DNA of 64,000 bases from Adenophora triphylla var. japonica (Eukaryota > Streptophyta > Magnoliopsida > Asterales > Campanulaceae). The stretch's first letter is position 1; each line of letters opens with the position of its first letter. Below the pieces are notes generated by a model. It was not told the DNA's origin, did no database searches, and saw nothing but the letters and a program-made list of their open reading frames with translations. Both the position numbers and the translations under genes were made by a program. Positions 1-11,547 of the stretch are shown here, one piece after another. Location of the stretch: positions 186,001 to 250,000 of the forward strand of contig JAFEMH010002320.1 of the NCBI GenBank assembly GCA_022495995.1. The letters run 5' to 3'.

Positions 1-439
1 ATAATGGTGCACGGTCGTGCAATTCATAACGCTCGGCCGTGCAAATGAACAGACTTATATGAACCATTGCACCCTTTCATGAATTTCATGTCTTTTGAGC
101 CAAAACTTCAATCCTTTTCCAGATTTTAAACTTGATTATAGTTATTAACACTCTATAAATGAATTAGAGTGATTAATTAACACCAAAACATAATGAATTG
201 ATCATTGTCTAGAATCAAAGTAAGACAAAAATCATGCAAGTAGATCCACACTGTAGTGCCAAAACAGCTCGGTCGTGTATTGGGATAATCTTGCTTGATA
301 TATTGTCTTTCTTATCGAGTTTTAGACTTGATAAATGTTCAATAACATAAACACATAATGAATTCAATATAAAATGAAGCAAAATATGATATAATGAATT
401 CATTCTTAATCAAGAACACGAGTAGGCTCTGATACCAAT
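1..439 (-). other. copia-0 leader (5' untranslated part)
   Basis: AT-rich sequence with no supported ORF, lying directly inside the primer site of the LTR at 440-926. By position it is the untranslated leader of a minus-strand copia element whose gag lies left of the window. It carries CG-centred dyads, GCACGGTCGTGC at 9-20 and GCTCGGCCGTGC at about 31-42, like those described for other elements here. Confidence 0.6.
426..437 (-). other. Primer binding site of copia-0
   Basis: The plus strand reads GCTCTGATACCA, which is TGGTATCAGAGC on the minus strand, the initiator-Met tRNA primer site usual in plant copia elements. It lies 2 nt inside the LTR end and fixes the element's minus orientation. 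Confidence 0.9.
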
Positions 440-926
440 TGTTGGAACATTTCTATTCCGTTAATCCCTAGGCATACTCAGTTCTTAGAATAAGAATGAT
501 AAATGAGAAAGGAAGCGGAAGCGTATACCTGATGAATCCATCTTAATGCCTTGATGTTCTTGAAGGCGGGAAGAAGAAGAAGAAATGAGTAAGAGACGAA
601 GTCTTCTAAATGATGAGTGCCTTCACTTTATTCTCAGATTATGAAGAGAGAATTAATGAATTATGTGTGTGTTTCAAGGCTGATGGAAAGTCTCTATATA
701 TAGGAAACCAATAGGCACTTCTTTTAGGGACCACACCCTTTCATATGAAGTAGCAAAAAGGTTACCTTTTGTCCATCATAAATAGGTAATCTTTTAGCCT
801 GGGAATTCTACACATTGATTATATTTCTATACTTTATACAATATTATATTTATGATTTATACATGTACGTCTACATGTTTACGTATATTTACTAAGTATA
901 CACATTTTGCAATCCATGTTCTTACA
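440..926 (-). repeat. copia-0 5' LTR
   Basis: A 487-bp block starting TGTTGGAACATT and ending TTCTTACA, so it has TG...CA ends, and it abuts a tRNA primer site. Its middle (a CTATATATAG segment and the stretch around 715-750) resembles the copia-2 LTRs at 22039 and 28027, so the two belong to related families. The partner LTR is outside the window. Confidence 0.85.
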
Positions 927-1439
927 GATTGAAGATGAAAGATGATACGATTACATTTTTTTAAGTAAAGTCGCAGATAATATTTGGACACATGACATAA
1001 TGAAATAAGATTTCATGTTTCATTTGAGAGTGAAAGTTGGGAGAGTGATTATTTCAATTTGTAGGAAAAATGTAACTTAAAAGGAAATGGGTCTTTGGAA
1101 ACGATAAAACACTTTGGTTAATAAATTTCAAATTAATTAATAATAATATATATGTTTAACTACTCTATCATTTTTCTCAGTAGAAGTTTTTCCTTTTCTT
1201 AAAATTAATTTGAACATTAACATCATTTCTATTCTATACTTTTAGCTTTTTCATATTATTTATTTTGTATCAAAATAAAAAAAAATTAACATTAAAGGTT
1301 TATTTTATAATAACATTAAAATCTCAAATTGTTGTCAAATAAAATTTCTAATCATTCATTTGCATACACATGTTCTCCCTTTTACAATATTGACAATCAG
1401 TCATTTATAACTCAAAGATAAATCTGTTACGTGCTGCCC
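927..1439. other. AT-rich intergenic DNA
   Basis: Strongly AT-rich flank of copia-0. I see no ORF, RNA gene or repeat that I can support. Confidence 0.6.
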
Positions 1440-1720
1440 ATAGGCGATACACTGTCGAAAAGGGACGTTCGCTTGCTACAAGCCTTCAATCCAATTACTT
1501 TGGCTTCTTTATGCAGCCACTTAAGAAAGCTTTTAAGAGTTGAAGCTTGATGGTGGAAGCCAATCAAAACCTTGATTCTTGCTCAAACCTCATAACAAAA
1601 GGTACATTCAAAGAATAAATGCTGGAGCTTTTGCTTGCGAAAAATACAATTGATGTCCATGTGTAGAAAAGAAGTAAAGGACCCCTTTGTGGTGTCAACG
1701 AAGGCAAGCTTCTTCTCTAG
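1440..1720 (-). pseudogene. LINE-type reverse-transcriptase C-terminal (zf-RVT) remnant
   Basis: Read on the minus strand, this translates to a piece containing KLQHLFFECTFCYEV, a stop codon in place of Trp, then GFHHQASTLKSFLKW. The pattern HLFF-x-C-x-F-x-x-x-x-W followed by a hydrophobic run is that of the zf-RVT domain at the C-terminus of plant non-LTR (LINE-like) reverse transcriptases. Only this domain is left; neither the upstream RT nor a poly(A) tail is visible. The call rests on motif recognition of one short degenerate segment and is moderate. Confidence 0.5.
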
Positions 1721-1794
1721 TTAGTCCATGGTTACAGGATCATTGACCTTCTTGGTTTTACCACTACTTTCCTTCTTAGTCTTGGAATTATGTT

Positions 1795-2103
1795 ACTCGT
1801 CTTCGGAGGAGGAAGAGGAAACAAACTTGTGAGCCTTCTTCATTGTCTTCTTACTATTTTTGGTGTAAGATACCTTGTCTTCGAAGGAGGTGTCATGTTT
1901 CTTCTTCTTTTGTTTCTTAGCTTTCTCAATTTTAAGTGCACAAAGCTCTTCAAACATGGATTGCATCTCTTCGAATTGGGTCTTTTTTCCATTTCAAACC
2001 GAACCCTTTGGTCTTCCATTTCTGTGAGGGCCTTAACAAGCAAAGCTTTAGTGTCGTTAAGTTCACCTTCAGTGATGGGGAGAGAATCAATCATTGTGTT
2101 GGG
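1795..2103 (-). pseudogene. Lys/Glu-rich coiled-coil ORF fragment, frameshifted, not recognised
   Basis: The minus strand opens with MIDSLPITEGELNDTK and reads as a heptad-like charged helix. It switches frame near 1995 and continues as a Lys-rich stretch (EKAKKQKKKKHDTS), ending in a Ser/Glu tail before a stop. The continuity across the frame switch suggests a once-open coding region with one indel. It lies just upstream, in minus orientation, of the zf-RVT remnant, and could be the end of a gag-like protein or of a captured host gene. I do not recognise a family. Confidence 0.3.
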
Positions 2104-2164
2104 AGAGTATTGAACGAACTAGTTGCCTTAGTGATGAACCTAGATGTGTGGCTATTGTGTTAGA

Positions 2165-2499
2165 CCATAATTAAGTCCAACAAGTCGGCTGAATGAAGGC
2201 TTAAGGATGACCAAATGAGAAAAACACATGAAGTGACATGTTTGTCTTGTACGAGATATGCTTGTCTCATACGAGACACGCACCACAATAACAGGATTTC
2301 AGATTTTAAGTCCTAATTTTGGTCGGACGGAGGTAAATCCATTTTTGGATTTCTCCCTTAACTCCTATAATAGTGAATTCATCACCCTATAATGTGAGCC
2401 CCTTGTATTACACCTGTATTGAACTCTCCAAAACGAATAGTTTTGGGGAAAGGTACACCCCTATTGCCACAAGTGTCGATATAGGTCCCACATTCTAAT
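2165..2499. other. Intergenic DNA with a short dyad pair
   Basis: No gene seen. TCTTGTACGAGA at 2245-2256 and TCTCATACGAGA at 2265-2276 are two near-palindromic copies 20 bp apart. Confidence 0.4.
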
Positions 2500-3123
2500 C
2501 GAAATACACCATTCAAATTCAAATCTAATGACCTAGTGATTAATTTAGTTTTTTGTAAATCAAATTAATGTGTAACAAACCTTGTGAAGGATTATTTCAT
2601 TTAGGGACAAATATTTTAGGGACATTCTGTAGGACATTCATGTTGGGTTTTGGGGTTACAAACGCAGCGGAAGAACTTTGAAAAACAACAAAACCCTTGC
2701 CCTTGAATCCGTCTAGCATGAAGAGATTAGAAACATGAAATAGAATTTACATACCTTAATGCGATTTGTTTTGTTCGAAAACGGATCTTCAAAGCGAATC
2801 TCAAAACAAATCTCAAAAAACCGTTTATGAAGGTTTTTGATCTTCTCCTTGTTCTAAACCTTGTGATGAATCAACAATTGAAATCTTCAAGCTTTTGTTG
2901 ATAAAGTAATCACCCTCTATCGGTAATCCACACGCGAACGAACCAAGAATACTTCTTGTTGGATTGCTAGATGATCCCCGATTGTTGAATCAATATTCAA
3001 CAATCAATGGTTGTTTGGTAGAATGAATCTATGAAATTTGATCTTTGATTCGTAATCAAAATAAACCAATTAGTGTTTCTACAACTCTAATTTTTGTCTC
3101 CTATGGCTGAGACAAAAGGATTC

Positions 3124-3132
3124 TATTTATAC
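3124..3132 (-). promoter_or_regulatory. TATA box of the copia-1 LTR
   Basis: The plus strand reads CTATTTATA, which is TATAAATAG in the element's orientation. It is conserved in the other LTR copies near 29143 and 34858. Confidence 0.55.
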
Positions 3133-3196
3133 TTGTTATAAATCCCTAACCTTTAGGGAAAAGAGTCCTTTTTCCGAGCCAAAACGGCCTTCCAGT

Positions 3197-3380
3197 GCCG
3201 CCAGGACAACTCATCCCCAGGGGCACGAGTCGTGACCACGACTCGTCCCATAGGGCACGACTCGTCCCCAAAATATAACACTCTGATATATTCGTCCCTG
3301 CGTTGGGGAATAGTTGGACCAATTGGGGACGAGTCGTCCCCTCAGGGCACGAGTCGTCCTATAAGGGATGAGTCGTCCCT
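3197..3380. repeat. CG-centred dyads in the copia-1 LTR
   Basis: Several copies of CGACTCGTCCC or its complement GGGACGAGTCG lie here. The best is GGGGACGAGTCGTCCCC at 3325-3341, with perfect 8-nt arms around one base. Equivalent clusters occur in the other LTR copies around 29228-29375 and 34940-35095. They sit just upstream of the minus-strand TATA box. Confidence 0.7.
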
Positions 3381-4248
3381 AGACCCCATAATTCACCCTT
3401 TTAGCCATTTTCAATCTGTTCATTTGTGTGTGACCCTTTAGGAATTATATTTTATGTTGGTAGTGAGTTGAAACATCAACCTCAAAAGAGATAAGTGACT
3501 TCTAGCAAGTCATTATATCCACCCAATTTAAATATAACATCAAAGCTTGATTCCTTGATAATCAATGTCACAATCCCTTTGTCCACGATGTCAAATTGAA
3601 CAGGAGTCATGTTCCATATCAACTCATACCGTTCAATGCTTTCTCAATTCCGAATATATTGATAATCCAAATACATTTGATCTCTATCAAATCACTTGAG
3701 TGTGGCCACACATTTCATCAACATCATTCATCGAGGGGCCCAAGCAAACATCTCTCTCAATGAGAGGGACAAATCCCATCTTGACTTATCATTCTCCCCT
3801 ACAAGAATCCAATCGTGCCAACATAGCCCTTATTTCTATTCGATTAAAGATAGTGTTAGACTACATCAAACACAATGTTCATCATGTGGAAGACGATGAT
3901 AATCTCAGGTACGAAGGATACCAATGACACGACTATCATGAGATTTAATCATGACAACAGACCATGTCATAAATCTCATAAGTATGTCAAATCCAGTACT
4001 TGTTCTCTAGCAAGTACCCATAAGTGTAATGTGCATCTCCATGCATATAATCATCTCCATGATTATCCATTACCAACTTATACTAGTTATTCATAATAAC
4101 TAGGGACGCAGTTCAATATAATAAACATGTAAACATAAAATGAACCAAATAAACTTTCTCTATAATAAATGATAAAGACGATTACATAGCGGTTTAAGTT
4201 ATAAGTCAAACATAACTAAACGCCTAGGGCACTACACCAACACTTGCA

Positions 4249-5760
4249 CTAGGCTCCATCTATGTATCGTATACCCATGGACCTCAGATGACTATCATAC
4301 TTTGCTTGTGCGAGGGGCTTTGTAAGCGGATCCCCAATGTTATCATCGGTGATGTGACCTTGGTTCCTTTGCTTACAAAATGGCACCATTATTGTCACAA
4401 TAAAGTTCCACCGGATTAGTGATACTTGGAACAAATTCCAAGTCACTAATGAACTCTTGATCCAAACTGCCTCCTTAGCTGCATCGGATGCCACTATATA
4501 TTTGGCCTCGGTTGTAGAATCGGATATGGTACTCTACTTGGAACTCTTCCAACAAATTGCACCTCCGTTAAGCATAAACACAAATCCCGACTGTGATCGG
4601 AAATCATCCTTGTCGGTTTGGAAGATAGCGTCTGTGTAACATCTTACAACAAGATCTTCTTCCATCCCTCCAAAGACCAAAAATGCATCCTTAGTCCTTC
4701 TTAAGTACTTGATGATCGTCTTAACTGCCATCCAATGGTTTTCACCAGGATCAGATTGGTATCGACTCATCATGCTAAGAGCATACGAGACATCGGGTCT
4801 AGTACAAATCATGGCGTACATGATAGATCCAATAGCCGAAGCGTATGGAATATCATTCATCCTCTTTTTCTCATCAGTTGTCTTAGGACACTGATTCTTG
4901 CTAAGAGTAACACCATGACCCATTAGCAAGTTGCCTCTCTTTGAATTTTCCATCTTGAATTTTCTAAGAACCTTGTCAATGTAGGTACTTTGACTCAAAC
5001 AAATTATCCTTTTAGATCTATCTCTATAGATCTTGATGCCAAGAATGTAAGCGGCTTCACCCATATCTTTCATTGAGAAACATTTCCCTAACCAATACTT
5101 GATTGTCTGAAGTGCAGGAATGTCGTTTCCAATGAGTAAGATATCATCGACATACAATAAGAGGAATAATACTATGCTCCCACTGAATTTCATGTATACA
5201 CAAGGTTCATCTTCGTTCTTGACAAAACCAAACTCTTTGATCTTTTCATCAAAATGAAGATTTCAACTCCTAGAAGCTTGCTTCAACCCATATATGGATC
5301 TTTATAACTTGCACACCTTGTTAGAATTTCTTGGATTGACAAAACCTTCGTGTTGTGTCATAGACACATCCTCGAGTAACTTCCCATTAAGGAGAAGCCG
5401 TTTTGACATCCATTTGCCATATCTCATAGTCATAATACGCAGATATGGCAATTAAAATTCTAACATATTTAAGCATGGCAACATGCGAAAAGGTTTCATC
5501 ATTGTCAATGCCATGAATCTGCATATTTCCCTTTGCTATAAGCCTAGCCTAGTAAGTATGCACATTCCCATCCATGTCAGTCTTCTTCTTGAAGACCCAC
5601 TTGCACCCTATGGTTTTTACACCTTAGGGTGGCTCAATCAAGTTCCAAACTTGATTATCCGACATGGATTGAAATTCGGATTCCATGGCCTCCAACCATT
5701 TATCTGAATCAGGAGTGGACATCGCATCTTGATAGGAAGTAGATTCGTCATTCTCAATGA
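4249..5760 (-). pseudogene. copia-1 reverse transcriptase and RNase H, degenerate
   Basis: In minus orientation the RT palm is seen as IWQMDVKTAFL, a degenerate YGLKQASRS and LLLYVDDILLIG (the YVDD active site, about 5140-5170), followed by the connection motifs MKDMGEAAYILGIKI and the copia signature YASAIGSIMYAMICTRPD. RNase H begins at about 4600 (RCYTDAIFQTDKDD; the usual D-x-D-W-A becomes TDAIFQ), and its last part is compacted by deletion, ending DPLTKPLAQAKYDSH and then GIRY near 4249. The domain is spread over at least three frames. Confidence 0.85.
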
Positions 5761-6647
5761 CTTCCACTTCATTACTTTCAGACACGAGAAATCCATATCT
5801 CTCGGGTGTGGATCGTAACCTATCCGATCTACGATGGACTTGTAGATCTTGAACCGGTTCCACAACTTCTTGTGGACTTGGTTCAGTCTCTACTATTGGT
5901 TCCATGTTATTTTCGGGTTCTTGAATTTCTTTAAGATCAACTTTACTCCCACTAGTTCTTTTATTGAGAAACTGTTTCTCAAGAAAAGTACCATATTGAG
6001 CAACAAACACTTTGTTCTCATTGCGGTTGTAAAAGTAATACCCTTTGGTTTCCTTAGGGTAAACAACGAAAATAACCTTGTCATATTTAGGTGCTAACTT
6101 ATCGGAGACAAGTCTCTTCACATAAGCTTCGCAACCCCAAATCTTCATGAAAGACAAACTAGGTTTTCTTCCATGCCACATCTCATATGGGGTCATAGGA
6201 GCTGATTTAGTAGGGACTCTGTTAAGTGTGAACGCAGCAGTCTCTAATGCATGTCCCCAAAAGGAAATAGCAAGGTCAACTTGACTCATCATCGAACGAA
6301 CCATATCTAATAGGGTTCTATTCCTCCTCTCGGAAACACCATTCCATTGTGGCATTCCGGGTGGAGTCAACTCTGAAACAATTCCACAGTTTTTGAGATG
6401 ATTGTCAAACTCTTGGCTCAAATATTCTCCACCATGATCGGATCGAAGTGCTTTAATAGTTTTTGCCAAGTTGATTTTGTACTTCATTTTGAAATGTTCT
6501 AAACATCTCAAACGATTCACTTTTGGACTTCATCAGATAGACATAGCCATATCTAGATAAGTCATCAGTGAATGTAATGAAATACCGAAATTCTCCCCTA
6601 GCAATGCTGCTCATTGGTCCGCATACATCAGTATGTATTAAGCCCAA
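5761..6647 (-). pseudogene. copia-1 integrase
   Basis: The catalytic core is spread over two overlapping frames. MGLIHTDVCGPM carries the first Asp near 6635, KALRSDHGGEYLS the second Asp, and PQWNGVSERRNRTLLDM the Glu, spacing that fits D,D35E. The copia C-terminal motif TPYEMWHGRKPS follows, then the linker to RT. A one-base frame change near 6500 splits the core. This piece of the element is repeated at 31586-32441 and in part at 43678-43998. Confidence 0.85.
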
Positions 6648-6946
6648 TAAGTCACTAGCCTTTCACTACTCTTAGTGTAGGGTGGTTTGGTCATTTTGCC
6701 CAATAAACAAGACTCGCATATCTCATATGATTCAAAATCATGTGAGTCTAACATACCATCCTTACGGAGTTTAGAGATGTGTTTCTCGTTTATATGATCA
6801 AGCCGGCAATGCCACATGAACGTATTGTTCACATCATTCGGTTTAGACTTCTTGTCCACACGATAAACATTTTCAACATTATTTTGTTTCTCATCAACAT
6901 CAAGAACATAAAGGCCATTAAATGAATTTGCAATACCATAAAGCAT
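6638..6946 (-). pseudogene. copia-1 GAG-pre-integrase (HHCC) domain
   Basis: Contains FMWHCRLDHINEKHI followed by ICESCLLGKMTKPPY, the H-x3-H and C-x2-C of the zinc-binding N-terminal domain of copia integrase. It is in a different frame from the protease upstream and from the core downstream. Confidence 0.85.
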
Positions 6947-7657
6947 ATCATTAAATAAATATAAAACTTCTTATTCTTAATAAGAAAATTATACCCTTCA
7001 TTATCCAAACAAGAAACGGAAATAATATTTCTACTCAAATCCGGAATATAGTAACAATTGCTCAAAACAAGTGCTAAGCCACTAGGTAAAGTTACATCAT
7101 ATGTCCCTACGGCTAATGCAGCAACTCTTGCTCCATTCCCCACATGTAGGTCAACTTCACCTTGTTTGAGTAGCTTCCTATTCCTTAGTCCCTGCACATT
7201 TAAACAAATGTGAGATCCACATCCGATATCCAATACCCATGAACTAGAAATAGAAAGGAAAATATCTATCATATAGATACATGAATCAGAAGCAATCGTA
7301 TTGCCCTTCTTCGCCTTTAGACCTTCCTTGTAAGCCTTGCAATTACGCTTCCAATGACCAACCTCTTGGCAATGGTAGCAAATCGCATCCTTTTGAGACA
7401 CTTTGGGAGCCTCTCCGGCAATGGCAACTTTTGTCTTAGGTTTAGCAACACTTGCTTTACCTTTGCCATCTTTCTTGAACCCTTTACCTTTGTTAACCAT
7501 TAACACGTTTGTCATTCTGGGCTTCTTGATATTCTTTTCTGCGGTCTTAAGCATCGCATGCAATTCTGAGATATTCTTATCCATGCCAGTCATGTGATAG
7601 TGCATAATAAAATTACTATAAATTTCAGGCAATGAACTTAATATCAAATCCGTGGCG
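6829..7657 (-). pseudogene. copia-1 gag C-terminus and protease
   Basis: The minus strand encodes the gag end with the zinc knuckle CYHCQEVGHWKRNC (C-x2-C-x4-H-x4-C) after a Lys-rich linker. The retropepsin site follows as SSWVLDIGCGSHIC; the usual D-S/T-G is D-I-G, so the catalytic loop is altered. The same Ile occurs in the duplicate copy at about 33020, so the change predates the duplication. The coding sequence is cut at 7657 by the Sirevirus and resumes at 21273. Confidence 0.85.
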
Positions 7658-7662
7658 AGATC
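7658..7662. repeat. Target-site duplication AGATC, left copy
   Basis: AGATC directly precedes TGTTGG of the Sirevirus 5' LTR and recurs at 21268-21272 after the 3' LTR. The uninterrupted sequence near 33452 has AGATC only once. Confidence 0.95.
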
Positions 7663-9114
7663 TGTTGGATATGCATATTTTAACCCTCCTATTTTGTATT
7701 AGATTTGATTGATACCATAACCTCCTATTTATTTTAAGGACTTTAGGACCCTAAGTAATGAAGCTTAGACTTCAATTTTTTAGCTAAGTCCATTTTATAG
7801 AATAGGTTAAATTTTGGCTTGAAGACTGGCTCAAGAATCATTGGATCTTAGGATTGCAGTTTCAAGGGTTTCAGAACCGCCCTTCTAGAACCGCTTGGCA
7901 GAACCGCCTTTTTGCCTTGTGATTCCCTTCATCTGAAACCGCTTGATTACCAAAGCGCAAACCGCACTCTTGAGAATCCTTCTTCTGGTGGAACCGCTTT
8001 CTCATCAAACCGCTTGACCCCAGAACCGCCCCAATGATTGGCTCTTGAAGTGAACCTCATTTACCGTTGGAATCCACGTCAGCAATATCAAATGTCAACC
8101 ACCATATCTTGTCACGTGACTACTTTTCAGACAAGATCTGCAAGGATCTTAAAAAGGTGACAGATGTCCTAACCACCTTGATTGCAGCTGAGGTCTGATC
8201 AGCTTTACCTGCATCAACAGTTCCAAAGGACAAAAGTGGTTGCTGTGGACCAATGGGATTGCATCAAGGACTGTCCTTACAACAGCTGTGTCTAACGGCT
8301 ATATTCCTGATGCTTGGGTATAAATACCCCTAATCTTCACCATTTGAAGATTGCTTGAAAAATTGAGAAAGTGCTGTGTTCATTGAAGCTGAAGCTCTGC
8401 CCAGAAATTCTTAGTCCTTTGAATCTTCATCTTCATACTTCAAGAAATATTCCCCAGCCCAGAAATTAAGCCTTAACACATTCAAGAATCATTGAGCTCT
8501 ACATCTCTCAGATTTAAAGAGCCTTGATCTTGAACACACACACACCTCACTTGTTTAAACACATAGTTTATTCATTTGAGATACACTGGTTATAGTCTAG
8601 GATTTGTTCTTCATAGAAAAGATTTTATTGTACTTTGTAATCTCTCAATACTCAATATAAAATCTCTCTTAGAAATCCAAGACTAACCATCTTGGTAGTG
8701 GACGTAGATCGTTTATCGATTGAACCACTCCAAATAGCTTGTCCATACTTTACTGCATTTATATTTTCTGTGCTTGCTAATTATTTATCTCTGTCTCTGT
8801 TTGATCTTTATATAGTTATCCTTTATTGTGAAATAGTGTTTGGAGTTAACATTTTCAAAGCCTCACTTTTTGCAAACTGCACCTTCTGACAACCGCACTA
8901 TCAAACCGCTTTGCAAAACCGCCTCTCCTAAAACCGCTTTATAACTCATATATTTCGTTGTGCATTTTACAACTCTACTTGCAGTTTCTTACACACTGCA
9001 AAAGGTTTTGTAAGCTTAGAGGTTTAGTTTTTAAAGATGGCGAAAAATTTGGAACAGCTATTCACCCCCCCTCTAGCTGTATTTTCACCCTTGTTGCCAC
9101 CTTTGGGACTAATA
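7663..9114 (+). repeat. Sirevirus 5' LTR
   Basis: A 1452-bp repeat starting TGTTGGATATGC. Its end has mutated to AATA where the 3' LTR has CAACA. It holds 12 copies of AACCGC and a TATA box at 8319. It is nearly identical to 19812-21267. Confidence 0.95.
8319..8326 (+). promoter_or_regulatory. Sirevirus LTR TATA box
   Basis: TATAAATA in the context GGGTATAAATACCCC, with a CT-rich leader downstream. The 3' LTR has the same box at 20468-20475. Confidence 0.7.
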
Positions 9115-9116
9115 AG

Positions 9117-9128
9117 TGGTATCAGAGC
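9117..9128 (+). other. Sirevirus primer binding site
   Basis: TGGTATCAGAGC, complementary to the initiator Met tRNA 3' end, 2 nt after the 5' LTR. Confidence 0.95.
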
Positions 9129-9184
9129 TAACACATTTTAAAACCACTGTTTTTCAAGCTTAACAGCTTGTGTGCCGATTCGAT

Positions 9185-11509
9185 ATGGCAAATACAAAGA
9201 CAATGACTACTGTTAACTATTCACACATTCCAATCTTGGACGAAGACCACTTTGACATCTGGAAGTGCCGAATGCTTATTCATTTGGAAAACTATAGATG
9301 AAATGCTGGTGGAGTGCGTGATCAATGGCCCTCTAATTCCAATGAAGGCTAACACTGATGCAACCACCAATGCTGAAACTCCAGAAGTCAAAAAGCCAAA
9401 AGATGAGTGGTCGGATGAAGAGAAGAGATTGGTTGCCTTGGACAGCAAGGCTAGGCACATCATTTCTGGAACCCTCCCCGTATCAACTCTACAGAAAGTG
9501 ATGTACCTCAAAACCGCAAAGCAGATGTGGGATGCCATTGAGAGCTACCTCGAAGGTGATGACGAATGCAAGGAAAGCAAATTATATGATGTTGAAAGAT
9601 CATACAACAACTTCAACAGAAAATCCAACGAAACCTTGCGTCAAACCTACGACCGATATGTTGAGGTAGTTAATGCTTGTAGATCTCTTGGCAAAACTTT
9701 AACCGATAAGGAAATCAATATGACTTTCCTATCTGCTTTAGGTTCTAAATGGGTAAATAAGGCTACCTCTTTAGAAGACTCCAAAGTTTTGGGTACTTGG
9801 TCCTTAAGTAACTTGTACGCCAATCTTAGATTCTATGAATTAAAATTAAATCATATTGAAGAGATTGAAGGGAAAACCAAATCGCTATCCATGTCCGTCG
9901 TGGAACATGAGGAGAAACCATCCACATCCAATCAAACTGCAGATCCTTCCATGTCAACCTCATCACTCATCGAGATGGATGATGATGATTTTGCCATGTT
10001 TGTGAAAAGATTCCAAAAATTTAGAAAATCCTCAAAACCTTTCACAAAATCATTTTCAAAAGGCAAACCTCCTGCAACGTTTTCTAAGGCTGGAGATACA
10101 AAGAAAAAGAGTGATCTAGTTTGCTACAATTGTAGAAAACCTGGTCACTTTGCATCTGAGTGTCCACAACCTAAATGTGAATACATGAAAAAGAAAACAT
10201 CTCCTGCGAAATTTTCTCGTCGCAAGGGAATGGTTGCTGAGGAGGAAGAGAATTCCAAGGAATTGGCTACTTGGATTGAAACAGATTCTGATGATGGAAG
10301 TGATGATGAAACCGAAGAGGTTAATCTCTGCTTAATTGCAAATGCTTCCGATGAGTCGATTACGAGTCAATCGAGTCGCAAGATATGGAAGAAAAAGAGG
10401 TTTCTACAAAACTTCCAAATTTTACGTTGGATGAAAATATCAAACTTACTCCTAGCATTAAGATAGGAAATTGCTCGTATTCACGTCCCATTTTTCCTCC
10501 TACAAATGCTCCACCTTCAAAAACAATTCCAAAGAAGAAAATTTTGAAAAAGGTGGTGGAAGAGGTTTCTCCCATGGAACATGAAAGGATGTTCAAGGAA
10601 GCTGAAACGGTAATCCATCAATTCTCTAATCTTAAGAAAGCCTTAAGCTTAGCTCATGATGAACTTAATCTGTACAAGATGGAGAAAACTGTGATGAGGT
10701 CTGAAATTTCAAATCTTAAGGATCAAATCAGAAGTATAACTCCTCTTGCTGATCAGAACCGCATCCTTGAAACTAAGGTTGCTGCACTTCCATTCCGGAA
10801 TGATGACTTGGTAACCCAAATCAACGATCTCCAAAAGATTATTGATTCGTGGCTCAAGTCTCAATCCACCAAGGATTAAATCATAGACTCCCAAGTTCCT
10901 CCTGGAATTAAGGAAGGTCTAGGTTTTGGATCTGAGGAAGAGGAGAAGTGTGCATCCTCGAGTGAAAAGGATGAGGAAATTTTGGAACTAACTAAAGAAA
11001 TTCCTAAGGGGAAGCATGCTAAAGGCAAGGGTAAAGGACAACAAATAAATTATGTCTACCCTAAAAGGAAGCAATATGGGAAGAACTCTCAGATGAAGCC
11101 AAAGGATTCTGAGAGTGTAGCGTCAGAAGAAATGGCTTATGGAGTTGGCCGCATCCCTAAAACCGCCTCTGGTGGAACTAGAGATGCTGGCAATCGCAGG
11201 TCTGACCGCGCCTCTTCTTCGACCGCTCCTCCTGCCTTCAAAAGCAGGAATAGCGTTCCTAGAAAATACGTGGTCAAACCAAAGCCAGTTTCTTTTGTTA
11301 AGGGTGAAACCGCGTTTCTCAAACCGCATGCAACTCCTAAGAAGAGTAAGGAGTTAGTAAAACCTCATGAAGCTTGTAGCTATTATAAATGTTCTGTGTG
11401 TGATGGTTTAGGTCACAAGGCTGCAGAATGCCTTTTGCGGTTCACATCCAATGCCAGGAAGAGTAAACATCCTTCTGTCAAGCAGGTGTGGGTCGTAAAG
11501 GGTTGCTAA
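9185..11509 (+). pseudogene. Sirevirus gag, two frameshifts and one stop
   Basis: The probable start is ATG 9185, just after the primer site, giving MANTKTMTTVNY. The N-terminal motif DEDHFDIWKCRM is typical of copia gag. A frame change near 9290 leads into the main gag (about 9295-10340), with KQMWDAIESYLEGD and a first zinc knuckle CYNCRKPGHFASEC. A second frame change near 10360 leads into a long coiled coil (about 10560-10860), an in-frame TAA at 10877-10879 and a basic tail with a second knuckle CSVCDGLGHKAAEC near 11394. An enlarged gag with two distant CCHC knuckles fits Sireviruses. It would form the virus-like particle and bind RNA, but as it stands it cannot be translated whole. Confidence 0.85.
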
Positions 11510-11547
11510 CTTCAGGACCCAAGGAATAAAGGGGGACCTCGTTCTTA

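Larger units (their letters stand above)
2500..4242 (-). repeat. copia-1 3' LTR (TG...CA core 2641-4242)
   Basis: The block 2641-4242 starts TGTTGGGTTTTGGGG and ends CACCAACA, and the RNase H-encoding end of the element abuts its right side, so it is the 3' LTR of a minus-strand copia. Homologous blocks occur at 28664-30243 and 34379-35957. Homology among all three copies extends about 140 bp left of 2641, to about 2500. Either the LTR is longer than its TG...CA core or the left end preserves a piece of leader. The five bases ATACA just left of about 2506 match those at 30244-30248 and could be the target duplication. A TATAAATAG box lies on the minus strand at 3124-3132. Confidence 0.75.

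Noticed and set aside
8692..8889. Small ORF repeated in both Sirevirus LTRs (also 20841-21038)
   Set aside because: It lies in the transcribed LTR part and is identical only because the LTRs are; no domain, and no sign of selection can be judged from two copies.
11526..11536. Second polypurine tract (AAAGGGGGACC) between gag and pol of the Sirevirus
   Set aside because: Short, not next to an LTR, and one G run is expected by chance; a central-tract role cannot be supported.
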